Source: Streptomyces spirodelae (GTDB lineage Bacteria; Actinomycetota; Actinomycetes; Streptomycetales; Streptomycetaceae). From it: a stretch of 64,000 nucleotides of DNA. The first letter of the stretch is position 1. Each line of letters starts with the position of its first letter. Made by a program: the position numbers and the translations under genes. The notes beneath the pieces are model-generated. The model worked only from the letters and a program-made list of their open reading frames with translations, searched no databases and had not been told where the DNA came from. Positions 14,150 through 23,461 of the stretch are shown one piece after another. The DNA is taken from contig NZ_JAFFZN010000008.1 of the NCBI RefSeq assembly GCF_017676385.1, positions 124,001 to 188,000 of the forward strand, read 5' to 3'.

Positions 14150-16511
14150 GGAACGCGTCCCGCAATCGTCGCACCCTGCGGGTCGCAGACCACAGGAGCC
14201 GCACCGTGGAGGGCGGCAGCAGCAGCGCCCGTATCCGCACGGAACGCGGGGCTGCGGACCGCAGCCCCGCCCGGATGCGCCGCACCTCGCCAGCGATCCC
14301 CGGCGCCGCCCGCGGGACGGGTGCGTACAGCACCTGTTCGACCGCGAGGGCGACCCGTTGCGCCGCTTCGGCCTCTTCCTCCCGCAGCTCTCCGACCCGG
14401 GCCAGCCGCGCTGCGACGGTCCGTGGTGTCGCGGAGTCCTGGGGGACGATCCCGTAGTCCCAGCCGGTGTCGATGAGCTCCTGCCAGGCGCTCAGCACCG
14501 CCTCAGGACCGCCGGTGCCCGGGGCCGGGTCACGTAGCCGCCGGGAGCGTCCGCGCATCCGCGACAGCATCGGGGCCAGCAGCAGCGCGAGCACCGCCAG
14601 CCCACCGGCGCCGAGCCCGGCGACGGCGGCCATGGGCGGCCCCTGGTCGGAGTCGCGCGAGCCGGGGAGCGGGGCCGCGAGCCCGCACTCGGGGTCGGCC
14701 TGTTTCTGCTGTGCGGTGCACCGGTCGGACGGCGACGGATCGGCGGAGGGCTGGTCGTTCCGGCTGCGGTCGGGCAGCTCCTCGCCGGGGTCGAGGTCGG
14801 AGTCGGGCGTGTCGGGCTGGGCATAGGGCGGGGTGGTGCCGCGTGTGGGGGTGGGCTCGAACCGGGTCCAGCCGACGCCTTCGAAGTACAGCTCGGGCCA
14901 GGCGTGGGCGTCCTGGAAGCCGACCTCCATCTTGCCGTCGCCGCGGGCCGTGCCGGGGGTGAAGCCGACCGCGACGCGGGCCGGGATACCGAGGGTGCGG
15001 GCCATCGACGCCATGGCGAAGGAGAAGTGGATGCAGAAGCCCTCCTTCTGCTTCAGGAAGTCGGCGATGGCGTTGACGCCGGTACCGGCGGACACCTCGG
15101 TGTCGTAGGTGAAGCCGCCCTTGCTGGCGAACCAGTCCTGGAGCAGCACCGCGCGGTCGTAGTTGTCCTTGGCGCCGCGGGTGACCTTGCGTGCGGTCTC
15201 GGGTACGACGTCGGGGAGCGAGCCGGGGACGGCGGTGTACTCGCGCTTGAGCGCGGGCGGCGGCGCGGGGGCGTCGCGCAGCTGCTCGGCGGTGGGCCGC
15301 ACCTGGAGGCTCTCGACGCTGTAGCGCAGGCCGCGGGTGGTCTGCCGGTCGTAGCCGACCAGGGTGCGCCCCTCCGGCTCGAACCGCCACTTGCCGTCGA
15401 CGCGCACCCGCTGGGCCGGGTACGGCATGGGCAGCCAGTCCTGGGCGTAGGAGTCGCTGGCCTGGATGGTGGCGCGGACCGTGCTGGTGCGTACCCCGGG
15501 CGCCAAGCCGCGTGGTGTCGGCAGCGGGTCGGGGATCTCGCCGATGCGCCGCTCGGAGGGCTTCCACTGGGCGCCGTCGAACTTGTCGAGGGCGACGATG
15601 CGCAGGTACAGCTCCTGGTCGTCGTCGCCGTCGGTCGAGTAGACGAGCGCGGTGCGGTCCTGCGGCTGGTTGAGGCTGTTCTTGAGCGCCACGACCGGGT
15701 TGACGGCGGAAACGGTGCCGCCGCCCTTGTCGCCGCCGCCCCGGCCGCCGGTGCCCACGTCCTCCAGCAGTCCGCCGCTGAGCGAGGGCAGCGCGGCGGG
15801 CACCACCAGTGCGATGCCCAGCGCCAGTACGCCGATCCGCCGGCCTGTGCGCACCGGCGCCATGGCTGGTCCGCCGACGCTGCCCGGCTGGTGCGGGGGC
15901 GCGCCCGGCCTGGTCCGGTCGGCGAAGACGCGACCCCACTGCGAGAGCCGCTCGCGCCCCTCGGCCAGCAGGAGCAGCAGATAGCCGCCTGCGGCACACA
16001 GGAACCACAGCCAGCGGGCGCCGCCCTGGGAGAGCCCGGCGGCCACCGAGTACAGGGCGAGCAGCGGCAGCCCGGCGGGGGCCGCGCTGCGGTAGGTCAC
16101 GGCGACGGTGTCCACCAGCAGGCCGATGACCAGCACACCGCCGACGAGCATCAGCCGTATGCCATCGGTGAGCGGCGCGGGTATCGCGTACCGGCTCACG
16201 TCGTCGATGCCCTGCTGGACCAGCGTGCCGAAGCGTTCGAACCCGGCGGGGCTGGGCAGGAACCCGCCCAGCGCGTACTCCCGTGCGAAGACCACGGTCA
16301 GCAGCAGCGCCGAGACGACGGCCTGCGTCAGCACGGTCACCGGGCGGGCGAGCGGCACCCGGCGGGTGGCCGCGCCCACTCCGGTCTGTACGGCGATCAG
16401 CAGCGCTGCCTGGAGCAGCCAGGTCGCCGGGTCGACCAGCGGCAGCAGCGCGCAGGCCGCGGTCAGGGTCGCCAGTGCGGCGCAGCATGCGAGCCGTCCC
16501 CGTCCGCTCAT
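14118..16511 (-). CDS. Membrane transglutaminase-like protein (TgmA/DUF3488 type)
   Basis: 797 residues from ATG 16511. About six N-terminal membrane segments (CCAALATLTAACALLPLVDP onward) precede an extracytoplasmic transglutaminase-like domain with a catalytic triad region: GFCIHFSFAMASMARTLGIPARVAVGF (Cys), then DAHAWPELYFEGVGW (His) and RFEPTPTRG. One more membrane segment (MAAVAGLGAGGLAVLALLLA) and a cytosolic DUF4129-like tail follow. It overlaps the DUF58 gene by 4 bases (ATGA) and follows moxR, the usual MoxR-DUF58-transglutaminase trio. The trio is thought to be a chaperone and envelope-protein module, but substrates are unknown. The last residues are encoded by a tandem repeat unit. 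Confidence 0.92.
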   Translation of the reverse strand: MSGRGRLACCAALATLTAACALLPLVDPATWLLQAALLIAVQTGVGAATRRVPLARPVTVLTQAVVSALLLTVVFAREYALGGFLPSPAGFERFGTLVQQGIDDVSRYAIPAPLTDGIRLMLVGGVLVIGLLVDTVAVTYRSAAPAGLPLLALYSVAAGLSQGGARWLWFLCAAGGYLLLLLAEGRERLSQWGRVFADRTRPGAPPHQPGSVGGPAMAPVRTGRRIGVLALGIALVVPAALPSLSGGLLEDVGTGGRGGGDKGGGTVSAVNPVVALKNSLNQPQDRTALVYSTDGDDDQELYLRIVALDKFDGAQWKPSERRIGEIPDPLPTPRGLAPGVRTSTVRATIQASDSYAQDWLPMPYPAQRVRVDGKWRFEPEGRTLVGYDRQTTRGLRYSVESLQVRPTAEQLRDAPAPPPALKREYTAVPGSLPDVVPETARKVTRGAKDNYDRAVLLQDWFASKGGFTYDTEVSAGTGVNAIADFLKQKEGFCIHFSFAMASMARTLGIPARVAVGFTPGTARGDGKMEVGFQDAHAWPELYFEGVGWTRFEPTPTRGTTPPYAQPDTPDSDLDPGEELPDRSRNDQPSADPSPSDRCTAQQKQADPECGLAAPLPGSRDSDQGPPMAAVAGLGAGGLAVLALLLAPMLSRMRGRSRRLRDPAPGTGGPEAVLSAWQELIDTGWDYGIVPQDSATPRTVAARLARVGELREEEAEAAQRVALAVEQVLYAPVPRAAPGIAGEVRRIRAGLRSAAPRSVRIRALLLPPSTVRLLWSATRRVRRLRDAFRKPVRGALFR

Positions 16512-18000
16512 CGTTCCAGCCCCCTCGCGCTCGCGTTGTCGGCTTCCTGCCACAGCGCGGCCAGCGGCGTTCCGGGGCCGCCGGGCAGCGCGGTCCACCC
16601 GGCCCCGCGCAGGGCGCGCAGCGGTGCCTCCGCAGTCCCGTCCCCGGGCCGGGGCCCGGGCCGACGACGAACGCCACGGCGCGGTGGGAGCGCTGCCGCA
16701 TCCGGCCGACCGTGCCGGCCTGTTCCTCGTCCAGGGCCCCGAGGAACGCGATCAGCAGTCCCTCGTTCCCTGCCGCTCCACCGCGCAGCGCGTCATAGGC
16801 GCCCGCCAGCCCCTGTTCGGGTGAATGTTCGACGATGGCGAGGGTGTCCAGCAGCAGCCCCGCCGTGTCCGAGGGCTCCGAGAGGAATCCCCCGCTCTCC
16901 GGTCCCGGCGCCGCGGCCCCGGTGTCGGTCAGCAGCCGTACCGACCAGCCCCGCTCCAGCAGGTGCAGACAGACGGAGGCGGCGGCCGCGACGGCCCACT
17001 CGAACGGGGAGTCGGGCCCCGCGCCGGGGTAGGCGCAGCGGCGGGTGTCCAGCACCACGGTGCAGCGGGCCTGCTGCGGCTGCTCCTCGCGGCGCACCAT
17101 CAGCTCGCCGTAGCGCGCGGTGGACCGCCAGTGGACCCGCCGCAGGTCGTCGCCGTGCCGGTAGCCGCGCGGGATCACATCGTCGTCCCCGGCCAGGGCC
17201 AGCGCGCGCTGCCGTCCCTCCCCGTAGCCGCTGGTCTCGCCCGTCAGCCGGACGGGCGGCAGGGCTTCGACGGGCGGTACGACGGTGAGGGTGTCGTACG
17301 TACTGAAGGACCGGGTCAGCTCGCACATCCCGAACGGGTCCGTCAGCCGCAGCTGCAGCGGGCCCAGCGGATAGCGTCCACGCAGGTCGGAGCGGACGCG
17401 GTAGGAGACCTCACGCCGCCCGCCCGGCTCCACCCGGTCCAGCACGAACCTGGGGCGGGGGCCGAGCACGTAGGGCACCCGGTCCTGCAGCATCAACAGC
17501 CCGGTGGGCAGCCGCGAGACGTTGTCGATCCGCAGGTGCACCCGGGCCTCCGAGCGGGCCGGCACCCGGGAGGGCGACAGCCTGCGGTAGCCGGCCACCC
17601 GGTAGCGGGTGCGGTGCAGCACCAGCACGCACACCAGCGGCAGCACGGCCAGCAGCACGCCGACCCGCAGCAGTTCGTCCTGGCCCAGTACGTACGCGCA
17701 CAGGGCCGCCGCCAGCCCGGCCGCCAGGAAGGAGCGGCCGCGCGTGCTCAGTCCGCCGAACGCCCGGCGCAGCGAACCCCGGCTCTCCCGGCCCTCCTCG
17801 GGACCCGCGCCGGCGGAGCGGCCGGCACCGCGCCGGGGCGTCTCCCCGCTCCCGTACGGCTGCGTACCGCTTTTCCCGGACGGCCCGCCGCGCTGTGGTC
17901 CCGTACCTCCGTGCGGGCCGGTGGCGGGCGACGGCGGGGGCGACGACGGGGGCGGCGACGACGGCGGTGGCGGGGCGCCGGGGGCCGGTCCGTAGGCCAT
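16508..18000 (-). CDS. DUF58 protein with an apparent frameshift near its 3' end
   Basis: From ATG 18000 the protein has a Pro/Ser-rich start, two membrane segments (FLAAGLAAALCAYVLGQDELLRVGVLLAVLPLVCVLVLH) and the DUF58 signature RVHWRSTARYGELMVRREEQP inside a von Willebrand-like fold. Up to VAFVVGPGPG the frame is normal. Past the C/G runs at 16641-16665 the same frame gives atypical Cys/Arg-rich sequence, whereas the neighbouring frame gives AGWTALPGG, then PLAALWQEADNASARGLER and a TGA overlapping the next ATG. One base appears to be missing (about 497 residues if restored). Without the restored base the frame stays open to 14530, against the sense of the transglutaminase. Sequencing error or real mutation cannot be separated here. 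Confidence 0.85.
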
Positions 18001-19109
18001 CAGTAGCCCCGGGCCTGCCCGGGCTGCGGCCGGCCCGCCGGTGGGTGCCCGGGCGCCGGGTGCCCGGGCGCCTGCGGCTGACCGTAGGGGCCGGTCACAC
18101 CACCGGGCGCGCCCGGGGCTGCTCCGGGCGGCGTGGGGCCGGGCCCGACGGCGGGTACCGGCACCCGCTGGAGGATCTCGGTGACCACCTGCTCGGCCGT
18201 ACGGCGGTTCAACTGTGCCTGCGCCGTGGGCAGCAGACGGTGCGCCAGCACCGGAACGGCCAGCGACTGCACGTCGTCGGGCAGCGCGAACTCGCGCCCG
18301 GCCAGCGCCGCGGACGCCTTGGCGGCCCGCAGCAGATGCAGTGTCGCGCGCGGCGAGGCGCCCAGCCGAAGGTCGGCGTGCGACCGGGTGGCGGCCACCA
18401 GTTCGACCGCGTAGCGCCGTACCGCGTCCGAGACGTGCACGCCCCGCACCGTCTCGATCAGCTTGGCGATGTCGTGGGCGTGCGCCACCGGCTGGAGGTC
18501 GTCCAGCGGGGAGGTGCTCCCGTGCACATCGAGCATCTCCAGCTCGGCGGCCGGGCTGGGGTAGCCGATGGAGACGCGCACCATGAACCGGTCCCGCTGC
18601 GCCTCGGGCAGCGGATAGGTGCCCTCCATCTCCACCGGGTTCTGGGTGGCGACCACCATGAACGGGTCGGGCAGCTCATAGGTCTGCCCGTCGATGGTGA
18701 CCTGGCGCTCCTCCATCGACTCCAGCAGCGCGGACTGCGTCTTGGGCGAGGCACGGTTGATCTCGTCGCCGATGACTATCTGCGCGAAGACGGCACCGGG
18801 CTTGAACTCGAAGTCCTTGCGCTGCTGGTCGTAGACGCTCACCCCGGTGATGTCCGAGGGCAGCAGGTCGGGGGTGAACTGGATACGGCGCACCGAGCAG
18901 TCGATGGTCTTGGCCAGTGCCTTGGCCAGCATCGTCTTGCCGACCCCGGGCACGTCCTCGATCAGCAGGTGCCCCTCGGCCAGCAGCACCGTCAGCGAGA
19001 GCCGGACGACTTCCGGCTTTCCCTCGATCACCGACTCGACACAGCGGCGTACCTCCCCCGCGGTAGCACTCAGCTCGCTCAGGTTCGTCCGCTCGTCATA
19101 GGTCGTCAC
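18000..19109 (-). CDS. MoxR-family AAA+ ATPase
   Basis: 369 residues from GTG 19109 (GAGGAGGGCC just upstream). AAA+ landmarks are Walker A EDVPGVGKTMLAKAL, Walker B IVIGDEINRASPKTQSALLESMEE, sensor 1 MVVATQNPVEMEGTYPLPEAQRDRFM and a lid domain LGASPRATLHLLRAAKASAALAGREFALPDDV. The tail is Pro/Gly-rich. Its stop overlaps the DUF58 start (TGATG), so the three minus-strand genes are probably co-translated. MoxR proteins act as chaperones that mature enzyme complexes or envelope proteins with DUF58 partners (established knowledge). Confidence 0.94.
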   Translation of the reverse strand: MTTYDERTNLSELSATAGEVRRCVESVIEGKPEVVRLSLTVLLAEGHLLIEDVPGVGKTMLAKALAKTIDCSVRRIQFTPDLLPSDITGVSVYDQQRKDFEFKPGAVFAQIVIGDEINRASPKTQSALLESMEERQVTIDGQTYELPDPFMVVATQNPVEMEGTYPLPEAQRDRFMVRVSIGYPSPAAELEMLDVHGSTSPLDDLQPVAHAHDIAKLIETVRGVHVSDAVRRYAVELVAATRSHADLRLGASPRATLHLLRAAKASAALAGREFALPDDVQSLAVPVLAHRLLPTAQAQLNRRTAEQVVTEILQRVPVPAVGPGPTPPGAAPGAPGGVTGPYGQPQAPGHPAPGHPPAGRPQPGQARGY

Positions 19110-19272
19110 CGGCCCTCCTCGGCCCCATCCCCGTGCCCGTCCGTACGCGCCCGCCGCGGAGGCGCCCGCATCCGTTCGACCGGGCCCCGCAGTGTGCGCT
19201 GTTGCGTATTCTTCACGGCGACAGGGCCTCCCGTCACTCTCCCGGGTGGCCGGGAGCAGGCTGCCCCTCGCG

Positions 19273-19512
19273 TCAGGCCGGGGCGACCTCACGCAGCCGG
19301 CCCGTCGTCACGTCGAAGACGAAGCCGCGGATGTCGTCCCGGTGGGGCAGGAACGGCGAGGTCCGTACGCGCTCGATCGGCTGGCGCACCTCCTGGTCCA
19401 AGTCCTTGAAGGACTCGTCAGCCCAGGACGGCCGCTGACCCACTTCCAGTTCCCGTTCGTGCCGGAAATCCTCGGTGAGGTCGAGCAGTCCGCAGCCGGT
19501 GTGGTGACGTTG
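19273..19512 (-). pseudogene. 3' remnant of a beta-class carbonic anhydrase
   Basis: The minus strand encodes HHTGCGLLDLTEDFRHE, then LEVGQRPSWADESFKDLDQE, VRQPIERVRTSPFLPH and DDIRGFVFDVTTGRLREV before a TGA at 19273. This is the C-terminal half of a short actinobacterial beta-carbonic anhydrase and keeps the His and second Cys zinc ligands (HTGC). The N-terminal half, which should carry the first zinc Cys and the Asp-Arg pair (CMDAR-like), is not found in any minus-strand frame upstream. About 80 of an expected 160 or more residues remain, with no start codon or ribosome site. I call it a truncated, inactive copy. Confidence 0.8.
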
Positions 19513-19659
19513 GACGCTTCCGTAACGGCCGGCCCGTCCGGGAACGGGGAAAAGCGGCGGCTCACCGCGGTGTGAAGTACCCCACAGCCCACCCAGCGGC
19601 ATCCCCGGTCCCACCCGTCCACCGACGCCCCGGTCCGGCGCTCCGGCCGCCGCCGGAAT

Positions 19660-19703
19660 GCGCCTGGTCCCGTAGGTGGACGCGCCTGGTCCCGTAGTTG
19701 ACC
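19660..19703 (+). repeat. 22-bp tandem duplication beside the carbonic anhydrase remnant
   Basis: GCGCCTGGTCCCGTAGGTGG (19660 on) is followed at 19682 by GCGCCTGGTCCCGTAGTTGA, two 22-base copies with two differences. It lies in the gene-free stretch 19513-19918, where the 5' half of the carbonic anhydrase should be, and may mark the deletion. The stretch also holds the presumed dcw promoter region (GTGGGAGGCGACAC around 19735-19748), but I cannot fix a promoter. Confidence 0.85.
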
Positions 19704-19918
19704 GCGAGGACGAGTGGACTAAAGTGACGCGAAGTGGGAGGCGACACATTCTCCCCAAGGACGCCCGAATCCCCTCGCGTGCGCGGGCGCGCACGTGCGG
19801 CTCGGCCTCCTCCCGCTCCCGGCCTCCGGCGCCCGTTCGGCGCGGGTGGCCGCTCCCCTTCGAGCGGGCGGGGACCAAGGAGCATGTGCAAGGTGCCCGC
19901 CAGATCTGAGAGGGCACA

Positions 19919-20890
19919 GTGACCACCAACGAGCGGCCCGTCGGCGAACTCCACAACCCGGTGATGCTCGGGCGCACCCTGGAACTGCTCGCCCCCGCCC
20001 TCGCCGAACCCGGCGCGACCGTCGTCGACTGCACGCTCGGCCTCGGCGGCCACAGTGAGGCGCTGCTGGCCACCTTCCCCTCGGTGCGGCTGATCGGCCT
20101 GGACCGGGACACCGCCGCGCTCGAACTCGCCGGTGAGCGGCTGGCCCGCTACGCCGACCGGGCCACCTTGGTGCACGCCGTCTACGACGAGCTGCCGCAG
20201 GTGCTGGCCCGGCTGGAGGTCCCGCGGGTCCAGGGCGTGCTGTTCGACCTGGGCGTCTCCTCCCTCCAGCTGGACGAGGCGGACCGGGGCTTCGCCTATG
20301 CGCAGGACGCGCCGCTGGACATGCGCATGGACCAGACGAAGGGCCTCAGCGCCGCCGAGGTGCTCAACACCTACGCACCCGGTGACCTGGTGCGCATCCT
20401 GCGCTCCTACGGCGAGGAGAAGCAGGCCCGCCGCATCGTCGAGGCCATCGTGCGGGAGCGCGAGAAGGAACCGTTCACCCGCAGCGCCCGGCTGGTCGAG
20501 GTGATCCGCGAGGCCCTGCCGCAGGCTGCGAAGCGCACCGGTGGCAACCCGGCCAAGCGGACGTTCCAGGCGCTGCGTATCGAGGTGAACGGGGAGCTCA
20601 CGGTGCTGGAGCGGGCGCTGCCCGCCGCGCTGGACGCGCTGGTGGTCGGGGGCCGGATGGCCGTCCTGGCGTACCACTCGCTGGAAGACCGGCTGGTCAA
20701 ACAGCTGTTCGCCGCCGGCTCCCGCAACACGGCCCCGGCGGGGCTGCCGGTCGTACCCGAGCAGTACCAGCCCAGGCTGCGCCTGCTGACCCGGGGCGCC
20801 GAGCTGCCCACCGACGAGGAGATCGCCCGCAACCGCCGCGCCGCACCGGCCAGGCTGCGGGCCGTCCAGCGCATCCGGGAGGCACCATGA
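19919..20890 (+). CDS. rsmH: 16S rRNA (cytosine-1402-N4)-methyltransferase RsmH
   Basis: First gene of the dcw cluster; methylates the N4 of C1402 in the 16S rRNA decoding centre. 323 residues from GTG 19919. Family motifs are [29 protein letters not shown] (SAM site), [58 protein letters not shown] and [16 protein letters not shown]. The usual actinobacterial mraZ is not found upstream; instead there is the carbonic anhydrase remnant on the other strand. The stop overlaps the ATG of a mini-ORF that bridges to ftsL. Confidence 0.97.
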   Translation: MTTNERPVGELHNPVMLGRTLELLAPALAEPGATVVDCTLGLGGHSEALLATFPSVRLIGLDRDTAALELAGERLARYADRATLVHAVYDELPQVLARLEVPRVQGVLFDLGVSSLQLDEADRGFAYAQDAPLDMRMDQTKGLSAAEVLNTYAPGDLVRILRSYGEEKQARRIVEAIVREREKEPFTRSARLVEVIREALPQAAKRTGGNPAKRTFQALRIEVNGELTVLERALPAALDALVVGGRMAVLAYHSLEDRLVKQLFAAGSRNTAPAGLPVVPEQYQPRLRLLTRGAELPTDEEIARNRRAAPARLRAVQRIREAP

Positions 20891-20943
20891 CCGCCCGCCG
20901 CACCCAGGACATGACCGCCCGCAGGCCGAGGGAGGCGACATGA
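20887..20943 (+). CDS. 18-codon mini-ORF bridging rsmH and ftsL
   Basis: ATG 20887 overlaps the rsmH stop (ATGA), and its own TGA overlaps the ftsL start (ATGA at 20940). The peptide would be [18 protein letters not shown]. The segment ATGACCGCCCGC occurs twice (20887 and 20911) and ftsL opens with the similar ATGACCGCACAG, so it may derive from duplication of the ftsL start. It may simply relay ribosomes; expression of a stable peptide is doubtful. Confidence 0.3.
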   Translation: MTARRTQDMTARRPREAT

Positions 20944-21320
20944 CCGCACAGCAGCGCATCGCGCGGCTGGCCAGACTGATGCCCGCCGGGGGCTCCCCGG
21001 CGGCGCGCGCCCCGTTCGTCCTGCTGGTGGTCCTGCTGCTGGGCAGCGGCATGCTGACGCTGCTGCTGCTGAACGCGTCCCTCAACAAGGGCTCCTTCCA
21101 GCTGGACAGGTTGCAGAAGGAGACCGAGGAGCTGACGGACCAGCAGCAGGCACTCCAGCAGGAGGTCGACAGCTACTCGGCCCCCGAACGGCTGGCCAAG
21201 CGCGCCCGCGAGCAGGGCATGGTCCCCGGCGGCAACCCCGTCTTCCTCAGCCCGGACGGCACCGTGCGCGGCAAGCCGGACAGCGACAGCGCCGACGGCA
21301 CCGGGCAGGTGGACCCGTGA
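20940..21320 (+). CDS. ftsL: Cell division protein FtsL-like
   Basis: Bitopic division protein, 126 residues: a short cytosolic head, one membrane segment (FVLLVVLLLGSGMLTLLLLNASLN, about residues 25-48) and an extracytoplasmic coiled coil QLDRLQKETEELTDQQQALQQEVDSYSAPERLAKRAREQGMVPGG. In other bacteria FtsL forms a complex with FtsQ and FtsB that activates FtsW-FtsI. GGGAGG at 20929-20934 supports ATG 20940, and the stop overlaps the ftsI GTG (GTGA). Identification rests on topology and position, as FtsL is poorly conserved. Confidence 0.88.
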   Translation: MTAQQRIARLARLMPAGGSPAARAPFVLLVVLLLGSGMLTLLLLNASLNKGSFQLDRLQKETEELTDQQQALQQEVDSYSAPERLAKRAREQGMVPGGNPVFLSPDGTVRGKPDSDSADGTGQVDP

Positions 21321-23350
21321 GTGAGCGCTCCCGCGAGCCGGACCCCGGTGCCCGCAGGACCGGACGGCCGGCAGCGGACAAGGGCCGGACGGCCGAGCGG
21401 GGCCGGGCCACCGGTGCCCGCCGCGTGCCCCGGCCGGTCCAGCAGGGCTCCTCTTCCAATACGTCCCGCTCCGGTACGTCCCAGGGCGCGCGGCCGCCGG
21501 CGGCGCGGCGCGGCGGCGGCTCGGGGCCCCCGCGGGGCGGCGGTCCTGCACCGCTGCGGCTGGTGAACCCCCGCCCCCGGCTGCGGCTGGTCGCCGTCGC
21601 GCTGACGCTGGTGATGCTGGCGTTCACCGCGCGGCTGCTCCAGGTGCAGGCCGTCGACGCGAGCGCGTACGCGGACAAGGCGGCCGTCAACCGCTACATC
21701 ACCGTGCCCCTCGCCGCCGAGCGCGGCACCATCACGGCCAGGGACGGCTCAGCGCTGGCCAGCACGGTGGACGCCTACGACATCACCGCCGACCCGTATC
21801 TGCTCACCCCGGAGCAGACGAAGAGCAAGGACGCACCCGAGCGGGCCGCCGAGCTCCTCGCCCCCCTGCTGCACAAGGACCGGGCCGAGCTGGCCGAGAA
21901 GCTGTCCGAGCCGGACACCCGCTATGTGGTCCTCGCCCGTCAGCAGACCCCGCAGACCTGGCGGCAGATCAAGAAGCTCAAGGACAGCAAGCCCGACGTG
22001 CTCGCCGGGATCTACCAGGAGAAGCACGCCAAGCGCGTCTACCCGAACAAGGAACTGGCCGCCCCGGTGCTCGGCTTCGTCAACTCCGACGGCAAGGGCG
22101 GAGCCGGGCTGGAGGCGATGCTGAACGACAAGCTCGACGGCGAGAACGGCAAGATCACCTACGCCCAGTCGGGCGGCCGTCAGGTCCCCACCGCGGGCGT
22201 CCGTGAACAGCCGGCCAGGCCGGGCTCCGACGTGGAGCTCACCCTGGACCGCGACATCCAGTGGTCGGCGCAGCAGGCGATCTCCGACCAGGTGCGCAAG
22301 TCGCACGCCGACAGCGGTTACGTCATCGTCCAGGACACCAGGACCGGCCAGCTCCTGGGGATGGCCAGCGCGCCCGGCTTCGACCCGAACGACATCCGCG
22401 GCGCCAAGGTCGACTCCTTCGGCAACCCGGCGGTGCAGGACGTCTACGAACCCGGCTCCACCAGCAAGGTGATGTCGATGGCCGCGGTCCTGGAGGAGGG
22501 CAAGGCCACCCCGACCACGGCGGTCACCGTCCCCAACCGGCTCAAGCGGGCCGACCGCGCCTTCGCCGACGACATCGACCACCCCACCTGGCACCTGACC
22601 CTCAACGGCGTCCTGGCCAAGTCCAGCAACATCGGCACCATCCTCGCCACCGAGCAGCTCGGCAAGACGCAGAAGCAGGCCAACAAGGTGCTCTACCGCT
22701 ATCTGCGCAAGTTCGGCATCGGCCGGCCCACCGGGCTCGGCTTCCCGGGGGAGACCAACGGCCTGCTGGCGAGGCCAGGGAAGTGGAGCGCCTCCCAGCA
22801 GTACACGATCCCCTTCGGCCAGGGCCTGTCCCTCAACGCCGTCCAGGCCGCCTCCATCTACTCCACCATCGCCAACGGCGGCGAACGGATCGAGCCCACC
22901 GTCGTACGCGGCACCACGGGCCCCGACGGGCGGTACCGGCCCGCCGAGCCGCCCGAGAAGCGCCGGGTCGTCAGCGAGAAGACCGCCAGGACGCTCGCCC
23001 GGATGCTGGAGTCCGTGGTCTCCGACATGGAGGGCACCGGAACCACGGCCAAGATCCCCGGCTACCGCGTCGCGGGGAAGACCGGTACGGCCAACCGGGT
23101 GGACCCGAAGACGGGCCGCTACCACGGCTACACCGCCTCATTCGCCGGCTTCGCCCCCGCCGACGAGCCCCGGATCACCGTCTACTGCGCTGTCCAGAAC
23201 CCCAAGAAGGGCAGCTACTTCGGCAGCGACGTGTGCGGCCCCGTCTACAAGAAGGTCATGAAGTTCTCCCTCAAGACCCTGCAGATCCCCCCGACCGGGG
23301 CCAAACCCGCGCGGTTTCCCGTGCTCGCGGGGAAGGACCGGAACGACTGA
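21317..23350 (+). CDS. ftsI: Septal transpeptidase FtsI (penicillin-binding protein)
   Basis: Class B penicillin-binding protein that cross-links septal peptidoglycan. 677 residues from GTG 21317: a long basic Pro/Gly-rich cytosolic tail, a membrane segment (LRLVAVALTLVMLAFTARLLQVQAVDA, about residues 92-118), a dimerisation domain beginning AAERGTITARDGSALA, and the transpeptidase domain with the three active-site motifs GSTSK (catalytic Ser), SSN and KTGT. No PASTA domains follow, unlike some actinobacterial class B proteins. It overlaps ftsL by 4 bases. Confidence 0.96.
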   Translation: MSERSREPDPGARRTGRPAADKGRTAERGRATGARRVPRPVQQGSSSNTSRSGTSQGARPPAARRGGGSGPPRGGGPAPLRLVNPRPRLRLVAVALTLVMLAFTARLLQVQAVDASAYADKAAVNRYITVPLAAERGTITARDGSALASTVDAYDITADPYLLTPEQTKSKDAPERAAELLAPLLHKDRAELAEKLSEPDTRYVVLARQQTPQTWRQIKKLKDSKPDVLAGIYQEKHAKRVYPNKELAAPVLGFVNSDGKGGAGLEAMLNDKLDGENGKITYAQSGGRQVPTAGVREQPARPGSDVELTLDRDIQWSAQQAISDQVRKSHADSGYVIVQDTRTGQLLGMASAPGFDPNDIRGAKVDSFGNPAVQDVYEPGSTSKVMSMAAVLEEGKATPTTAVTVPNRLKRADRAFADDIDHPTWHLTLNGVLAKSSNIGTILATEQLGKTQKQANKVLYRYLRKFGIGRPTGLGFPGETNGLLARPGKWSASQQYTIPFGQGLSLNAVQAASIYSTIANGGERIEPTVVRGTTGPDGRYRPAEPPEKRRVVSEKTARTLARMLESVVSDMEGTGTTAKIPGYRVAGKTGTANRVDPKTGRYHGYTASFAGFAPADEPRITVYCAVQNPKKGSYFGSDVCGPVYKKVMKFSLKTLQIPPTGAKPARFPVLAGKDRND

Positions 23351-23448
23351 GCCATGCACCACGTGAGAACGATCACTGACAGCGAGTACAACCCCCCGGG
23401 ATCGGCTCCGCCGCGCCCCTCGCTTCGCGGGGCGGGGGCGGCGCCCGG

Positions 23449-23454
23449 TACGCT
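23449..23454 (+). promoter_or_regulatory. Candidate internal -10 box before murE
   Basis: TACGCT fits TANNNT and ends 7 bases before GTG 23462, as for a leaderless mRNA. A GC hairpin (CGCCCCTCGCTTCGCGGGGCG, arms near 23414 and 23434) just upstream could separate ftsI from murE transcription. Confidence 0.35.
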
Positions 23455-23461
23455 CACCGCC

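Noticed and set aside
14530..18000. Very long minus-strand open frame joining DUF58 to the region antisense or out of frame to the transglutaminase
   Set aside because: After the frameshift at 16641-16665 it reads Cys/Arg/Pro-rich sequence with no family features, while the transglutaminase frame is clear and starts at the expected overlapping ATG.
19513..19918. mraZ gene upstream of rsmH
   Set aside because: No plus-strand frame with MraZ features; only a single GTGGGA-like string is present, not a set of boxes.
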